A DNA stretch of 64,000 bases from assembly GCA_045589355.1 (NCBI GenBank), contig JAZNOW010000069.1, positions 1 through 64,000 on the forward strand, read 5' to 3'. Under the pieces are notes generated by a model. That model saw only the letters and a list, made by a program, of their open reading frames with translations. It made no database searches and was not told the origin of the DNA. This document shows positions 25,182 to 33,699 of this stretch, piece by piece. Made by a program: the position numbers and the translations under genes. Numbering within the stretch: the stretch's first letter is position 1; each line of letters starts with the position of its first letter. Source of the stretch: RUG563 sp045589355 (lineage in GTDB: Bacteria > Bacillota > Clostridia > Christensenellales > Aristaeellaceae).

Positions 25182-25640
25182 TCAATAGCTTTCCAGTGTT
25201 TCAATGAAGCATTTCCATTGGTCGGTGGCGTCAAGATAGGCATATTCGCCGCTGCCATCGCCATACTTGCCCCGCTGCACGCACTGCATGCCCAGTGCTT
25301 CGCAGTTGAGGATCATCCGGTCGGTTCCTTTTACGCCGAAGGCGATATGGTGAATGCCCTCGCCATGGGTGTCCAGAAAATCCTGCCAGGTGCTTTTTAC
25401 ACCGTTGGGCTCAATCAGTTCCAGCTGAACATTTTCCAAATCGAAAAAGGCCATCCTGCAATTGGCATCGGGCGCCGGCCGGCCGTTCACCGTGGTGCCA
25501 CTTACAGAAAAATCACCGCCGTCACAGGTGGGCGGAACCGGCATGCCGAAGAACTCTGCAAATTTCACTTTGGTCTTTTCGATATCGCGCACAATAAAGC
25601 CCACCTGGGCCAGGCGCAGCGTATTCAAAGCGCCAGCCAT
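25182..25640 (-). CDS. VOC (glyoxalase-like) family protein
   Basis: 152-residue protein with two beta-alpha-beta-beta-beta units of the vicinal oxygen chelate fold. LAQVGFIVRDIEKTKVKFAEFFG is the first; HHIAFGVKGTDRMI with the His pair and a terminal ATDQWKCFIETLE the second. Family members include glyoxalases, epimerases and dioxygenases, and the reaction cannot be told from sequence. It lies immediately upstream of the GGDEF gene under one promoter, so it may make or remove the ligand sensed there. Confidence 0.85.
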   Translation of the reverse strand: MAGALNTLRLAQVGFIVRDIEKTKVKFAEFFGMPVPPTCDGGDFSVSGTTVNGRPAPDANCRMAFFDLENVQLELIEPNGVKSTWQDFLDTHGEGIHHIAFGVKGTDRMILNCEALGMQCVQRGKYGDGSGEYAYLDATDQWKCFIETLESY

Positions 25641-25691
25641 TTGCCATTCCTTCTTTCCGAACGCTACATCAGCATGTTACATCATGCAAAT

Positions 25692-25720
25692 ATTATATCA
25701 CGCATTCCATCATCATTCAA
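25692..25720 (-). promoter_or_regulatory. promoter of the VOC-GGDEF pair
   Basis: Minus strand TTGAAT (25715-25720), 17-nt spacer, TATAAT (25692-25697). Confidence 0.75.
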
Positions 25721-25831
25721 GCACTGATATGTCATTTATGGTGTCAAAAAAGTACATTTTCATCACATTTTTATGCAGCGCAAAAAATGTTGGCGGCAGT
25801 TTGAGGCCCATTTTCCGCAAGACCTGCGGCT

Positions 25832-26815
25832 TCATGTAACCGTCGAAAGGCAGGGCAGCAGCAGGTTTTTCCGGTCATGGTTCAGCTCCCAGATGATCAC
25901 GCCGCCAAGGCCCTTTTCCTCAATGAACCGTCTTTTTTCCTTCAGCGAACGGGGGTCGTCGCCGGTCAGCAGCACACCGTCTTTCACATAATACGCCGCT
26001 TTCGCACAATCATCCCATCGCTCTTCCCAGCTGTCATCCAGCCCGTCGTGGTTTATGTTCCGGCCCCGTTTTTCCATGCCGCTTCCAAGGGGCGCATGGA
26101 CATCCACCCCTTCGTACGCATGGAAATAGAACGCAGCGCCGATGAGGATTTTTTCCCCATTCACCCCAGCTTTCATAAAATCGGCCGCGGATTGGGCCGC
26201 ACTGTACGCAGCGCCCTCACAGGGATACAGGTTGGTCACATGGCCCGCCTTGCCCCCCATGCTCATGTCATAGGTCATCAGGTTCACGGTGTCCAGCGCA
26301 GGCAAGGCCCTGTCCCACAGGTAATCGTGTACCCTGTCTGCCCCGACGGCAATGGATTGCTCGTACTTTTTTCCCGTTTCCCGGGAAAAGGCGTCCAGCT
26401 TCTCCCGCATCAGCACCAACAGATCGGTCATGTTCCCGGGGTCATCCTTGCTGCATTTGATGCCTGCCGCATCGGACGAAGGATATTCCCAGTCCCAGTC
26501 AATACCGTCCAGGTCCATTTCCTTCACCACCCGCAGGGCGGACAGGGCCAGCTTTTCCCTGCTTTCCGGCGTGGCCACGGCATCGCAAAAGCCGTCCGCC
26601 CCCCATCCGCCTACGGACAGATTGATTTTGATCTGAGGATAGGTTTTGCGCAATTGCTCCAATTGATCCAGCTTTTGCAGGTGGGCAATGCTCACTTCCC
26701 CCTCCCTGATCAGCCCGAAAGCATAATTGATGTGGGTCAGGTGTTTTGCCTGTTCCTCTTTCAGCTGTGCATGGTAGCTCCAGTCTGCCAGATACCCGAC
26801 GATCCGCTTTGCCAT
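25832..26815 (-). CDS. GH18 chitinase-like glycoside hydrolase
   Basis: 327-residue TIM-barrel enzyme of glycoside hydrolase family 18. It has the SVGGW motif (67-71) and DGIDWDWEY: Asp103, Asp106, Asp108 and the acid/base Glu110 of the DxxDxDxE signature. MTYD near 200 and a terminal IIWELNHD are also usual. It lacks a signal peptide, so it would act inside the cell on chitooligosaccharides or peptidoglycan fragments. ATG 26815 follows AGGGTGAT at 5 nt; a GTG at 26824 is possible. Monocistronic. Confidence 0.93.
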   Translation of the reverse strand: MAKRIVGYLADWSYHAQLKEEQAKHLTHINYAFGLIREGEVSIAHLQKLDQLEQLRKTYPQIKINLSVGGWGADGFCDAVATPESREKLALSALRVVKEMDLDGIDWDWEYPSSDAAGIKCSKDDPGNMTDLLVLMREKLDAFSRETGKKYEQSIAVGADRVHDYLWDRALPALDTVNLMTYDMSMGGKAGHVTNLYPCEGAAYSAAQSAADFMKAGVNGEKILIGAAFYFHAYEGVDVHAPLGSGMEKRGRNINHDGLDDSWEERWDDCAKAAYYVKDGVLLTGDDPRSLKEKRRFIEEKGLGGVIIWELNHDRKNLLLPCLSTVT

Positions 26816-26841
26816 TGATATCACCCTATGTTTTTTCTTTC

Positions 26842-26870
26842 ATTTTACCGTAGCGAAAGCCTTTCGTCAA
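26842..26870 (-). promoter_or_regulatory. promoter of the GH18 gene
   Basis: Minus strand TTGACG (26865-26870), 17-nt spacer, TAAAAT (26842-26847), about 20 nt before the expected transcript start. Confidence 0.75.
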
Positions 26871-26920
26871 TGGCCGTCTTCTTTTGTCACTCAGAATCCG
26901 GGGTTTGTCCGCTTTTTCTA

Positions 26921-26949
26921 TTGCATCAAAGTGTTCCCTTCGCTATAAT
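26921..26949 (+). promoter_or_regulatory. promoter of the MATE exporter
   Basis: TTGCAT (26921-26926), 17-nt spacer, TATAAT (26944-26949), 30 nt before ATG 26980. Confidence 0.8.
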
Positions 26950-26979
26950 AGGTGGGATTCTTTGTTTCGGAGGCGCTTT

Positions 26980-28404
26980 ATGCAGCATGCTCATCCCTTC
27001 CCCTGGAAGGATTTCATCCGGCGCATTGCCGTGATCGCCATCCCCGTGGCCTTGCAGAATTTGCTCACCACCACCGGTTCCATGGTGGACACCATGATGA
27101 TCGGCTCCCTGGGTGATGAAAACATCGTGGGTGCCGTGGGCCTGTGCGCCCAGTTCACCTCCCTCATGTTCAGCGGGTATTGGGGGTTCGTGGGCGGCGG
27201 CATGCTGTTTTTTGCCCAATACTGGGGCGCCAAGGACGACGACGGCATTGATCGCAGCTACGGCATCACCCTCTCCTTTATGATGCTGGTTGCGGCTGTT
27301 TTTGCTTCCCTGGCCATTTTCCTGCCCGAATGGGTAATGAAAGTATACACAGACAAACCCGTGCTGCAGGAAATCGGCGTGCGCTATCTGCGCATTGTGG
27401 GCTTTGCCTATCCCATGCAGATCCTCTCCATGGCCATGAGCAGCTTGCTGCGTTCCACCGAAAAGGTGCGCATCCCCTTCTATGCAGCCATTGCTTCGGT
27501 GCTGACCAATATTCTGATGAACTGGTTGCTGATCCACGGCAACCTGGGCTTCCCCGCCCTGGGCGTGGAAGGCGCCGCGCTGGCCACCGTATGCGCCGCC
27601 ATCGTGAACGTGCTGGTGCTGGTGCTGCTGGCCAAGGTGCAGAAGTACCCCTATCTTTTCCATTTCCGGCGTCATTTCAAGTGGAACAAAGCGGCGCTGA
27701 AACTGTACCTGGTGCGCTGCTTTCCCATCATCTGCAACGAAGTCTTCCTGGGCATTGCCAACATGGTGATCAACATGGTGCTGGGTCGCCAGAGCGAGCA
27801 GGCCATTGCCGCCACCGCCGTTTTCCGTACACTGGAAGGGCTGGTGATCGGTTTCTTTGCCGGTTTTTCCAATGCCGCTTCGGTGCTGGTGGGCAAATGC
27901 GTGGGCGCCGGAGAGCTGGACACCGCCTATCAGCGTGCCAAACGGCTGGTGTATCTGTGCGGCAGCTGCATTTTTGTTGTGTGCCTGGCCCTGCTTTTGT
28001 GCCACGCACCCATCCTGACCGCCATGAGCCTTTCCGGCGAATCCTTCAGCATCTGTGTTGGGCTCCTGATCATCTACTGCATTGCCGCCGTCATCCGCAT
28101 GTGCAACTGGACCCAGAACGATACCTACCGTTCTGCCGGCGATGCCACCACCGGCACTGTGCTGGAAATTGCCTTCATGTATCTGCTGGTATTGCCCTGC
28201 GTATGCCTGTCGGGGCTGGTGTTTAAATTTCCCTTCCTGGTCATTTTCGCCTGCTGCTACATTGACGAACCCATCCGCTTTGTGCTGATGCAGCGGCACA
28301 TGTATTCCGGCAAATGGATCCGTCCGGTCACGCCGGAAGGCCAGGCCGCCTTGCCCGCTTTCCGGCAGATGCTGTGCCAGGCAAAAGAAAAACAGCCCTG
28401 CTAA
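26980..28404 (+). CDS. MATE family efflux transporter
   Basis: 474-residue membrane protein with about 12 helices arranged as two similar halves (first half opens with IPVALQNLLTTTGSMVDTMMIG, second with FPIICNEVFLGIANMVINMVLG). These are standard marks of the MATE exporters, which expel drugs or metabolites using sodium or proton gradients. ATG 26980 follows GGAGG at 9 nt; an upstream in-frame codon precedes the promoter and is rejected. Single gene. The substrate is not predictable. Confidence 0.94.
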   Translation: MQHAHPFPWKDFIRRIAVIAIPVALQNLLTTTGSMVDTMMIGSLGDENIVGAVGLCAQFTSLMFSGYWGFVGGGMLFFAQYWGAKDDDGIDRSYGITLSFMMLVAAVFASLAIFLPEWVMKVYTDKPVLQEIGVRYLRIVGFAYPMQILSMAMSSLLRSTEKVRIPFYAAIASVLTNILMNWLLIHGNLGFPALGVEGAALATVCAAIVNVLVLVLLAKVQKYPYLFHFRRHFKWNKAALKLYLVRCFPIICNEVFLGIANMVINMVLGRQSEQAIAATAVFRTLEGLVIGFFAGFSNAASVLVGKCVGAGELDTAYQRAKRLVYLCGSCIFVVCLALLLCHAPILTAMSLSGESFSICVGLLIIYCIAAVIRMCNWTQNDTYRSAGDATTGTVLEIAFMYLLVLPCVCLSGLVFKFPFLVIFACCYIDEPIRFVLMQRHMYSGKWIRPVTPEGQAALPAFRQMLCQAKEKQPC

Positions 28405-28427
28405 AAGGCTGCTGAACAAAAGAAAAA

Positions 28428-28462
28428 GCGCTGCGGCAACCGCCCCGGCGCCTCTCTTTTTT
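28428..28462. terminator. bidirectional terminator between MATE gene and Gld-like operon
   Basis: GCGCTGCGGC (28428-28437) / GCCCCGGCGC (28442-28451) with one mismatch, then CTCTCTTTTTT on the plus strand; AGAAAAAG precedes it, giving T's on the other strand. Confidence 0.6.
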
Positions 28463-29906
28463 ACGGTAATTTTTCGAGCAGGAAAAGGGCGCTTCTTTCC
28501 AGATAGTAAATACCGGTACCGTCCACCACCATCACAGCATGCAGGCTGTCGTAGGGGTAAAAGGAAACCTGCCTTTCCTCCAGATGGCCCTGCAGAATAA
28601 TGGTGGCAAGGGGCTGGCCTTCCATTTTCCAGTTTTCCTTCACCCTGCCGGACAAGGGCAGCTTATTCAGCTGCACATACCAGGAAAGGAACGCCGCCGC
28701 ATCCGTCACCTGACCGTTTTTCATGATCTTGGCATCATACAGCGTACGGCCAAATTCGTCGGTTTCAATTTCGTTGTTCTGGCCCACGCTTTCCACCATT
28801 TCCACCTGATACGTCTCTTCCGCCGTGTCTGTTTTCACGGTGATGCTTTTCAGTTTTTCCACGGTGATATTGATGGGCGACGGGGCCAGATAATCGTCTG
28901 GCTGCGTTTCCTTCCAGAACCCAAGCAGGAAGTTGCTGGCCTTGTACACCCCATTTTCCCAGCACACATACACCGCGCTGGAGCCGGAATCCCGGCCGAT
29001 ATGCAGGGTATACTTTACCTGCGGCACTTCCAGCGACACCTGTTCCCCATCCACCGTTTCCCCGGTAATCACGCTGGCTGCCTGGGTGATCACCACGCAC
29101 AGGGCCGGCTCCTCCAGCCCAAGGGCTGCCAGATCGTTTTCCTCCGGGGTGCCCAGATAGGCTTCAAAAGCCATCCTGCCAATGTTTTGCAGCAGCATTT
29201 CCACCTTGGCCTCATTGGCCGGATAATCCCAGGGCGCTTCCATGCAAAAACCATCACCCGTGTACGCAAGAGACAGCGTCACATCCCCTGTCACGTCAAT
29301 GCGGTCGATCAGGTCTGTCTGTATTTCGGGCTGTTTGAACTTACGCAGGTATTCCACGTCATGAAACAATACGTCGCAGGGATCGCAAAGCACGGTGTAC
29401 AATACGCCCTTGGACAGGCAGTAATACTGGGGCAAATCCGTTTCCGGCACCCGGTCGCCAAAGAGGATCTCCTGGGTCGTGCCGTCCTGAAGGGTCATTT
29501 CCACTTTCAATTCCGGCTCCTCCAGCCCAAAGGCAGTAAGGGGTACGCCCACCTCTTCCGGCGTGCCGATCACGTCCTGCGCCTGCAAATGGCCGGCCGC
29601 TTCCAGCATTTCCTCCACCACGTCTTCCCTAAGGGGCAAGCTTTCCTGCCCCCGGATCTTCATCCCCTCTTCCGTCAGGATCAAAGGATACGCAGTGCTG
29701 CCCCTGGGTGATACGGTGAGCCCCGTGATCGCATCAGCGTCATAGGACGCGATCCAGGTGATCTGCGCCGCTTTGGGCTCCGGCAAAGGCTCTTCTTTCA
29801 TCAGCAGCCATCCGCCAAGGCACAGCAAAACAAGCCCCAGCGCACACAGCAGCACCCAGCCCTTTTTCCGATCCGTTTTTTTCTGTTTCCGGGGTACCCT
29901 TTCCAT
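28461..29906 (-). CDS. DUF4340-type membrane-anchored extracytoplasmic protein
   Basis: 481-residue protein: a basic N-terminus, one membrane helix (about 16-36), then an external part made of two similar alpha/beta repeats. Each contains 'L.AFGLEEPEL.V', seen at about 122 (LTAFGLEEPELKV) and about 262 (LAALGLEEPALCV). This matches proteins annotated as DUF4340 that follow GldG-like genes. It is the last gene of a four-gene string, 6 nt after the GldG-like stop and with a weak ribosome site, so translation is probably coupled. Its biochemical function is not known. Confidence 0.85.
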   Translation of the reverse strand: MERVPRKQKKTDRKKGWVLLCALGLVLLCLGGWLLMKEEPLPEPKAAQITWIASYDADAITGLTVSPRGSTAYPLILTEEGMKIRGQESLPLREDVVEEMLEAAGHLQAQDVIGTPEEVGVPLTAFGLEEPELKVEMTLQDGTTQEILFGDRVPETDLPQYYCLSKGVLYTVLCDPCDVLFHDVEYLRKFKQPEIQTDLIDRIDVTGDVTLSLAYTGDGFCMEAPWDYPANEAKVEMLLQNIGRMAFEAYLGTPEENDLAALGLEEPALCVVITQAASVITGETVDGEQVSLEVPQVKYTLHIGRDSGSSAVYVCWENGVYKASNFLLGFWKETQPDDYLAPSPINITVEKLKSITVKTDTAEETYQVEMVESVGQNNEIETDEFGRTLYDAKIMKNGQVTDAAAFLSWYVQLNKLPLSGRVKENWKMEGQPLATIILQGHLEERQVSFYPYDSLHAVMVVDGTGIYYLERSALFLLEKLP

Positions 29907-29912
29907 TCTTTC

Positions 29913-31379
29913 TTACCGGCTCTTTCTGGGCAGCAGCACAAGCAGCGCCCCGCATAATACAATCAAAGGCAGCAGCACAACCGCCACCACCGCAGGGGTG
30001 ATGCTGGTGAGCCGCAGGTTTTCCCGCAGCGCGTTCTTGGGGGTGATTTCCAGGTTCACCGGGCTTTTCCCCTGCAAAGAACGCATCATCTGCAGCAGGA
30101 AGGAAGATGCATGGGTATTGTTCTGCAGCCAATAATCGCACAGCACATCCACATTGCCAAGGATCAGGGCGTGGGAAATCTGCCCGTCTTCGAACATCTT
30201 ATCCGTCCACACCGCCACGTTGAAATATCCGTACAGGTCCCCTTCCTGACGCGCCGTGGTATCCAGCCCGTCGGCATAATTGCGGATATAGCTCTTCCCC
30301 GTTTCCAGCACCGGGAACACGTTCATGGTGCTTTCGTTGTCCTCAATAATTTCATAGGCCCGGGCGCCGGGAAGCAAAAGGATATCCATGGCGCTCTGGA
30401 TCAGGGGCAGGGTGGCGCCCGTCTCCTGCATATAGGGCAGCAGCCACACCGGGGTACCGGTATAATAGCTGTCCGTATCCTCTTCGTCGGCAATCACCAG
30501 CCCGGGCAGAATTTCCACCCCATAGGCGCGCAAAAGCGCATTGAAGTTTTCCATATCCACCGGGTCGCTGTACTGAGTGGCGATAAGGAAATCGCCGCCG
30601 GCACGGGCGTATTCCATCAATTGTACCAGTTCCGTTTCGTTCAGGTCAAAGGTGGGGCTGAGGATCATCAGGGGGCTTTCAGGGTCCAGGGTATCGGTAT
30701 TGAGCTGCACCCATTTCACCTGATAATTGGCCGACACCAGCAGGTTCACCATGTCCGCGGTATCCGCCTTGGTCAATTCTCCCTGGCCCATCAGAATCTG
30801 CACCACAGGCAGATCGTCCTGGCTGACGTAGAGGATGGCTTCCGTCACGCTTTTTTCATAGGTAAACCCGGCTTCGGAAAACGTGCCCGTCTGCACATCG
30901 TAGGAATACACATAATAGTCATCCGCATCCAGCACCCGGGCCCTGTCCGTTTCCGGACAGTAAATGATCAGGCAGTCGGCCGATACGGTGTTTTCCCCGA
31001 TGGCATCAGAGAAACGCTCCAGCAGCACAGGGTTGCGCAGGATGCTTTCCCGGGAAACCGTCACATGCTCCGACGCCGCATCATATCGTTCCAGCAGCTG
31101 CAGCAGCGTGTCGTTTTCCCCGCCTTCCGGGATCACGGCATAAATGTGCACGTCCTTTTCCAGGGTGTCCAGCACCGCCTTCGATACTTCCCCCTGGGTG
31201 GTGGCGGAGTTAAAGGAAAAATCCCGCGTCAGGGCAAACCGGCTTTCTACCCGGTCCGCCAGCGCTGCCACCAGAATGCAAAGGGCTACTGCCAGCACCG
31301 TCAATGCCACGGAAAAGCCGCCGCAGCGCAGTTTTCGGTTGTGGCTCATTTTGTTCAGCCATGCTTTTATCTTTTTCAT
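29913..31379 (-). CDS. GldG-like ABC transporter auxiliary protein
   Basis: 488-residue membrane protein: one N-terminal helix (about 24-44), a large external domain with the GldG/IFT52-like fold (repeated 'LLQLLERYDAAS', 'MILSPTFDLNETEL', 'GGDFLIATQY') and a C-terminal helix (about 461-484). In Bacteroidetes GldG works with GldA/GldF in gliding; in Firmicutes the same trio occurs without gliding and its role is undefined. ATG 31379 follows GAGG at 7 nt and lies 2 nt after the upstream stop. Confidence 0.88.
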   Translation of the reverse strand: MKKIKAWLNKMSHNRKLRCGGFSVALTVLAVALCILVAALADRVESRFALTRDFSFNSATTQGEVSKAVLDTLEKDVHIYAVIPEGGENDTLLQLLERYDAASEHVTVSRESILRNPVLLERFSDAIGENTVSADCLIIYCPETDRARVLDADDYYVYSYDVQTGTFSEAGFTYEKSVTEAILYVSQDDLPVVQILMGQGELTKADTADMVNLLVSANYQVKWVQLNTDTLDPESPLMILSPTFDLNETELVQLMEYARAGGDFLIATQYSDPVDMENFNALLRAYGVEILPGLVIADEEDTDSYYTGTPVWLLPYMQETGATLPLIQSAMDILLLPGARAYEIIEDNESTMNVFPVLETGKSYIRNYADGLDTTARQEGDLYGYFNVAVWTDKMFEDGQISHALILGNVDVLCDYWLQNNTHASSFLLQMMRSLQGKSPVNLEITPKNALRENLRLTSITPAVVAVVLLPLIVLCGALLVLLPRKSR

Positions 31380-31381
31380 CT

Positions 31382-32092
31382 TCAGGCCTCGCTCCACCGC
31401 CGGGCATCCAGCACCCGCACGCTCATAAACAGCATCATACTGATAAAGATCAGGTTATACAGCACATTGGAAAAACTGAGCAGGCCCTGGGTAAAGGGCT
31501 CAAACCGCTGATAGAGGCTGATAAAGCGCAGCGCTTTCTGCACCGCTTCCATGGTGGTGGCACTGGCCACCACGTCGGACAGCCACAAAAGCAAATTCAC
31601 CCCAAAGCCCAGCATCACCGCCGTCATCTGGGACTTGGCAAAGCAGGACACGAACAAATCCAGCGCCAGATAGCACATGCCAAGCAGCACCAGGCCCAGA
31701 TAGCTCACCGCCACTTCGCCCACATACAATTTGCCCCAGAAGGCCACGATCACCGCATACAGGAAAGTGATCACCACCGTTAAAAGCAGCACCACAGCCG
31801 CAGCCAGGTACTTGCCCACCACCATGCCCGTCAGGGAACAAGGCGAAGAAAAGAGCATCTGGTCCGTCTTCTGGTGCCTTTCCCCGGCAATCAGCCGCAT
31901 GGTCAGCACAGGCGAAAGCAGCATCCACAAATAGCCAAGGTTGGCAATCAGCAGCGTCATGTCGCTGGAGCGTGCCTGCAGATTGCCCACGGCAAAAAAC
32001 ACGCTGGCCAGCGCCAGGAAAACGCCCATAAACACATACGCCGCCGGCGTATAAAAATAGCTTTGTATTTCACGCTTGAAAATGGCCCGCAT
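31382..32092 (-). CDS. GldF-like ABC-2 type permease
   Basis: 236-residue membrane protein with six predicted helices of the ABC-2 permease type (FKREIQSYFYTPAAYVFMGVF start, RLIAGERHQKTDQMLFSSP loop). It partners the ATPase encoded just upstream. ATG 32092 follows AAAGGAG. It is the second gene of the operon, 21 nt after the ATPase. Confidence 0.9.
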   Translation of the reverse strand: MRAIFKREIQSYFYTPAAYVFMGVFLALASVFFAVGNLQARSSDMTLLIANLGYLWMLLSPVLTMRLIAGERHQKTDQMLFSSPCSLTGMVVGKYLAAAVVLLLTVVITFLYAVIVAFWGKLYVGEVAVSYLGLVLLGMCYLALDLFVSCFAKSQMTAVMLGFGVNLLLWLSDVVASATTMEAVQKALRFISLYQRFEPFTQGLLSFSNVLYNLIFISMMLFMSVRVLDARRWSEA

Positions 32093-32113
32093 GGCAGCAT
32101 TTTCTCCTTTCGC

Positions 32114-33034
32114 TTACTGGGCAGTGGTCTGCAGGAAGATTTCTTCCAGGCTCTTTTCCTGGCTCTGCAGCCGCAAAAGGGGCATCTGCAGGCCGGACAA
32201 AAGGGTGAACAGTTCCTGCTCCGCCCCTTCTTCCCCTACGGAAAGCAGCACCTGCGTCACGCCCGGCTCGCCGCTTTTCATCACTTCCACCCGGGACACC
32301 TTTTGCAGCGACCGCAGCGCCGGTACCAGCGTCCTTTCCTCGCCCGCAATCACGGCACGCAGCTTGTTTTCCCTTTTTTTCAGTTCCTCCATGCCGCTGT
32401 CACAAAGCACTTTTCCATGATGCAAAATCAGCACCCGGTCGCAGACGGACTGCACTTCGCTGAGAATATGGGAAGAAAAAATCACCGTATGCGCCTTGCG
32501 CAGGGACAGGATCAATTGCCGCATTTCGCTGGCCTGCTTCGGGTCCAGCCCGGCAGTGGGCTCGTCCAGAATAATCACGTCCGGCGTGCCGCACAAGGCC
32601 TGGGCCACGCCCACCCGCTGGCGATAGCCTTTGGACAGGTTGCCAATTTTCCTTTCCAGCACGTCCTTCAGCCCCGTCTTTTCCGCCACCTGCGCCACAT
32701 GGGCAGCCACGTGCTTTTTTTCCACTTCTTTCAGTTCACAGGCAAAGCGCAGATAGCTTTTCACCGTCATTTCCTCGTACAGGGGCGCGGCTTCGGGCAG
32801 GTAGCCGATCATCCGCTTGGCCGCCCGGGGCTGCAAAAGCACATCGTGCCCGCCGATCAGCACCCGTCCTGCGGTAGGTGCCAGGCAGCCGGTCATGATG
32901 TTCATGGCGGTGGTTTTGCCAGCGCCGTTCTGGCCAAGCAAACCCAGCACCTGGCCCTTTTCCAGTGTGAAGCTCACCTGATCCAGTGCCTGATGCACGC
33001 CGTAGCGCTTGCTGATCCCGTCAAAAATGATCAT
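32114..33034 (-). CDS. GldA-like ABC transporter ATPase
   Basis: 306-residue ATPase: Walker A GQNGAGKT (about 35-42), signature LSKGYRQRVG (about 134-143), Walker B VIILDEPTAGLDP (about 154-166) and the switch His in FSSHIL. The 'LSKGYRQR' form and the C-terminal about 85-residue extension are typical of GldA/NatA-like ATPases. ATG 33034 follows AAGGAG at 7 nt. First gene of the operon. Confidence 0.94.
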   Translation of the reverse strand: MIIFDGISKRYGVHQALDQVSFTLEKGQVLGLLGQNGAGKTTAMNIMTGCLAPTAGRVLIGGHDVLLQPRAAKRMIGYLPEAAPLYEEMTVKSYLRFACELKEVEKKHVAAHVAQVAEKTGLKDVLERKIGNLSKGYRQRVGVAQALCGTPDVIILDEPTAGLDPKQASEMRQLILSLRKAHTVIFSSHILSEVQSVCDRVLILHHGKVLCDSGMEELKKRENKLRAVIAGEERTLVPALRSLQKVSRVEVMKSGEPGVTQVLLSVGEEGAEQELFTLLSGLQMPLLRLQSQEKSLEEIFLQTTAQ

Positions 33035-33076
33035 GCCGCTGCTCCTTTCCAAACAAAAAACGCTTATCCAAAGTGT

Positions 33077-33085
33077 ATTATACCA
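33077..33085 (-). promoter_or_regulatory. extended -10 promoter of the Gld-like operon
   Basis: Minus strand TGGTATAAT (extended -10, 33077-33085). No convincing -35 hexamer is present 17 nt upstream. Leader about 40 nt. Confidence 0.55.
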
Positions 33086-33150
33086 CACATTCCTCATTCG
33101 TGCATGAACAATTTGTAAAGCATGAAAAACAGCCCCAAAAGGGCTGCGAT

Positions 33151-33179
33151 TTGCACATCGGGCCGTTTTATGCTATAAT
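33151..33179 (+). promoter_or_regulatory. promoter of 33223..33699
   Basis: TTGCAC (33151-33156), 17-nt spacer, TATAAT (33174-33179). Just before it, AGCCC-CAAAA-GGGCT (33131-33145) forms a small stem. Confidence 0.75.
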
Positions 33180-33222
33180 ATACCACGTTCCCCGGGAACA
33201 AACTGTAAAAGGAGTATGCATT

Positions 33223-33699
33223 ATGTATCGCAATACATTCCCCATGAACGGCAATGTGAACAACCGCCGGCGCTACCGCATTGTGCTGGTTCTGTGCGCA
33301 GTGTTCATGATTGCAACCATCGTGCTGGCATGCACCGTGGGCGGCAACAGTGCTTTCCGCACCAAAACCAACGCCCAGCTTCAGCAGCGCACCCTCAACG
33401 CCGTCTCTTCCGCCATTGACGAAGTGAACCGTATGGGCGGCCTGGTCACCTCCAACACCAACAGCCGCCTGGCCAAGGTGCGCCAGTATGTATACCTGGC
33501 CGAACAGCTGAACAACCTTGCCGTCACCTTATCCGGTGAAGGGGCACGCATGGCGCCCCCCGACGCATTCACCGCCATCTACAACGCGCTGGATACCTAC
33601 GAAGCCCAGACCCAGGCGGCCACCACCTCCACGTTGGATATCCGCACCCTGCTCCTTTCCCACCTCACCCAATTGCAAACCATTCTGCTGGGTGAGTGA
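33223..33699 (+). CDS. small membrane protein with coiled-coil exterior
   Basis: 158-residue protein: a hydrophilic basic N-terminus (NNRRRYR), one membrane helix (about 21-41, IVLVLCAVFMIATIVLACTV), then an entirely helical outside part rich in Ala, Gln, Thr and Leu with heptad-like spacing (LQQRTLNAVSSAIDEVNRM; VRQYVYLAEQLNNLAVTL). No family was recognised. ATG 33223 follows AGGAG at 8 nt; the ATG at 33216 opens a different frame. Its last 35 bp overlap the end of the opposite gene at 33665..34087. Confidence 0.8.
   Translation: MYRNTFPMNGNVNNRRRYRIVLVLCAVFMIATIVLACTVGGNSAFRTKTNAQLQQRTLNAVSSAIDEVNRMGGLVTSNTNSRLAKVRQYVYLAEQLNNLAVTLSGEGARMAPPDAFTAIYNALDTYEAQTQAATTSTLDIRTLLLSHLTQLQTILLGE

Noticed and set aside
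33131..33145. AGCCC-CAAAA-GGGCT as a terminator
   Set aside because: It has no T-run on either strand and lies upstream of two divergent promoters.
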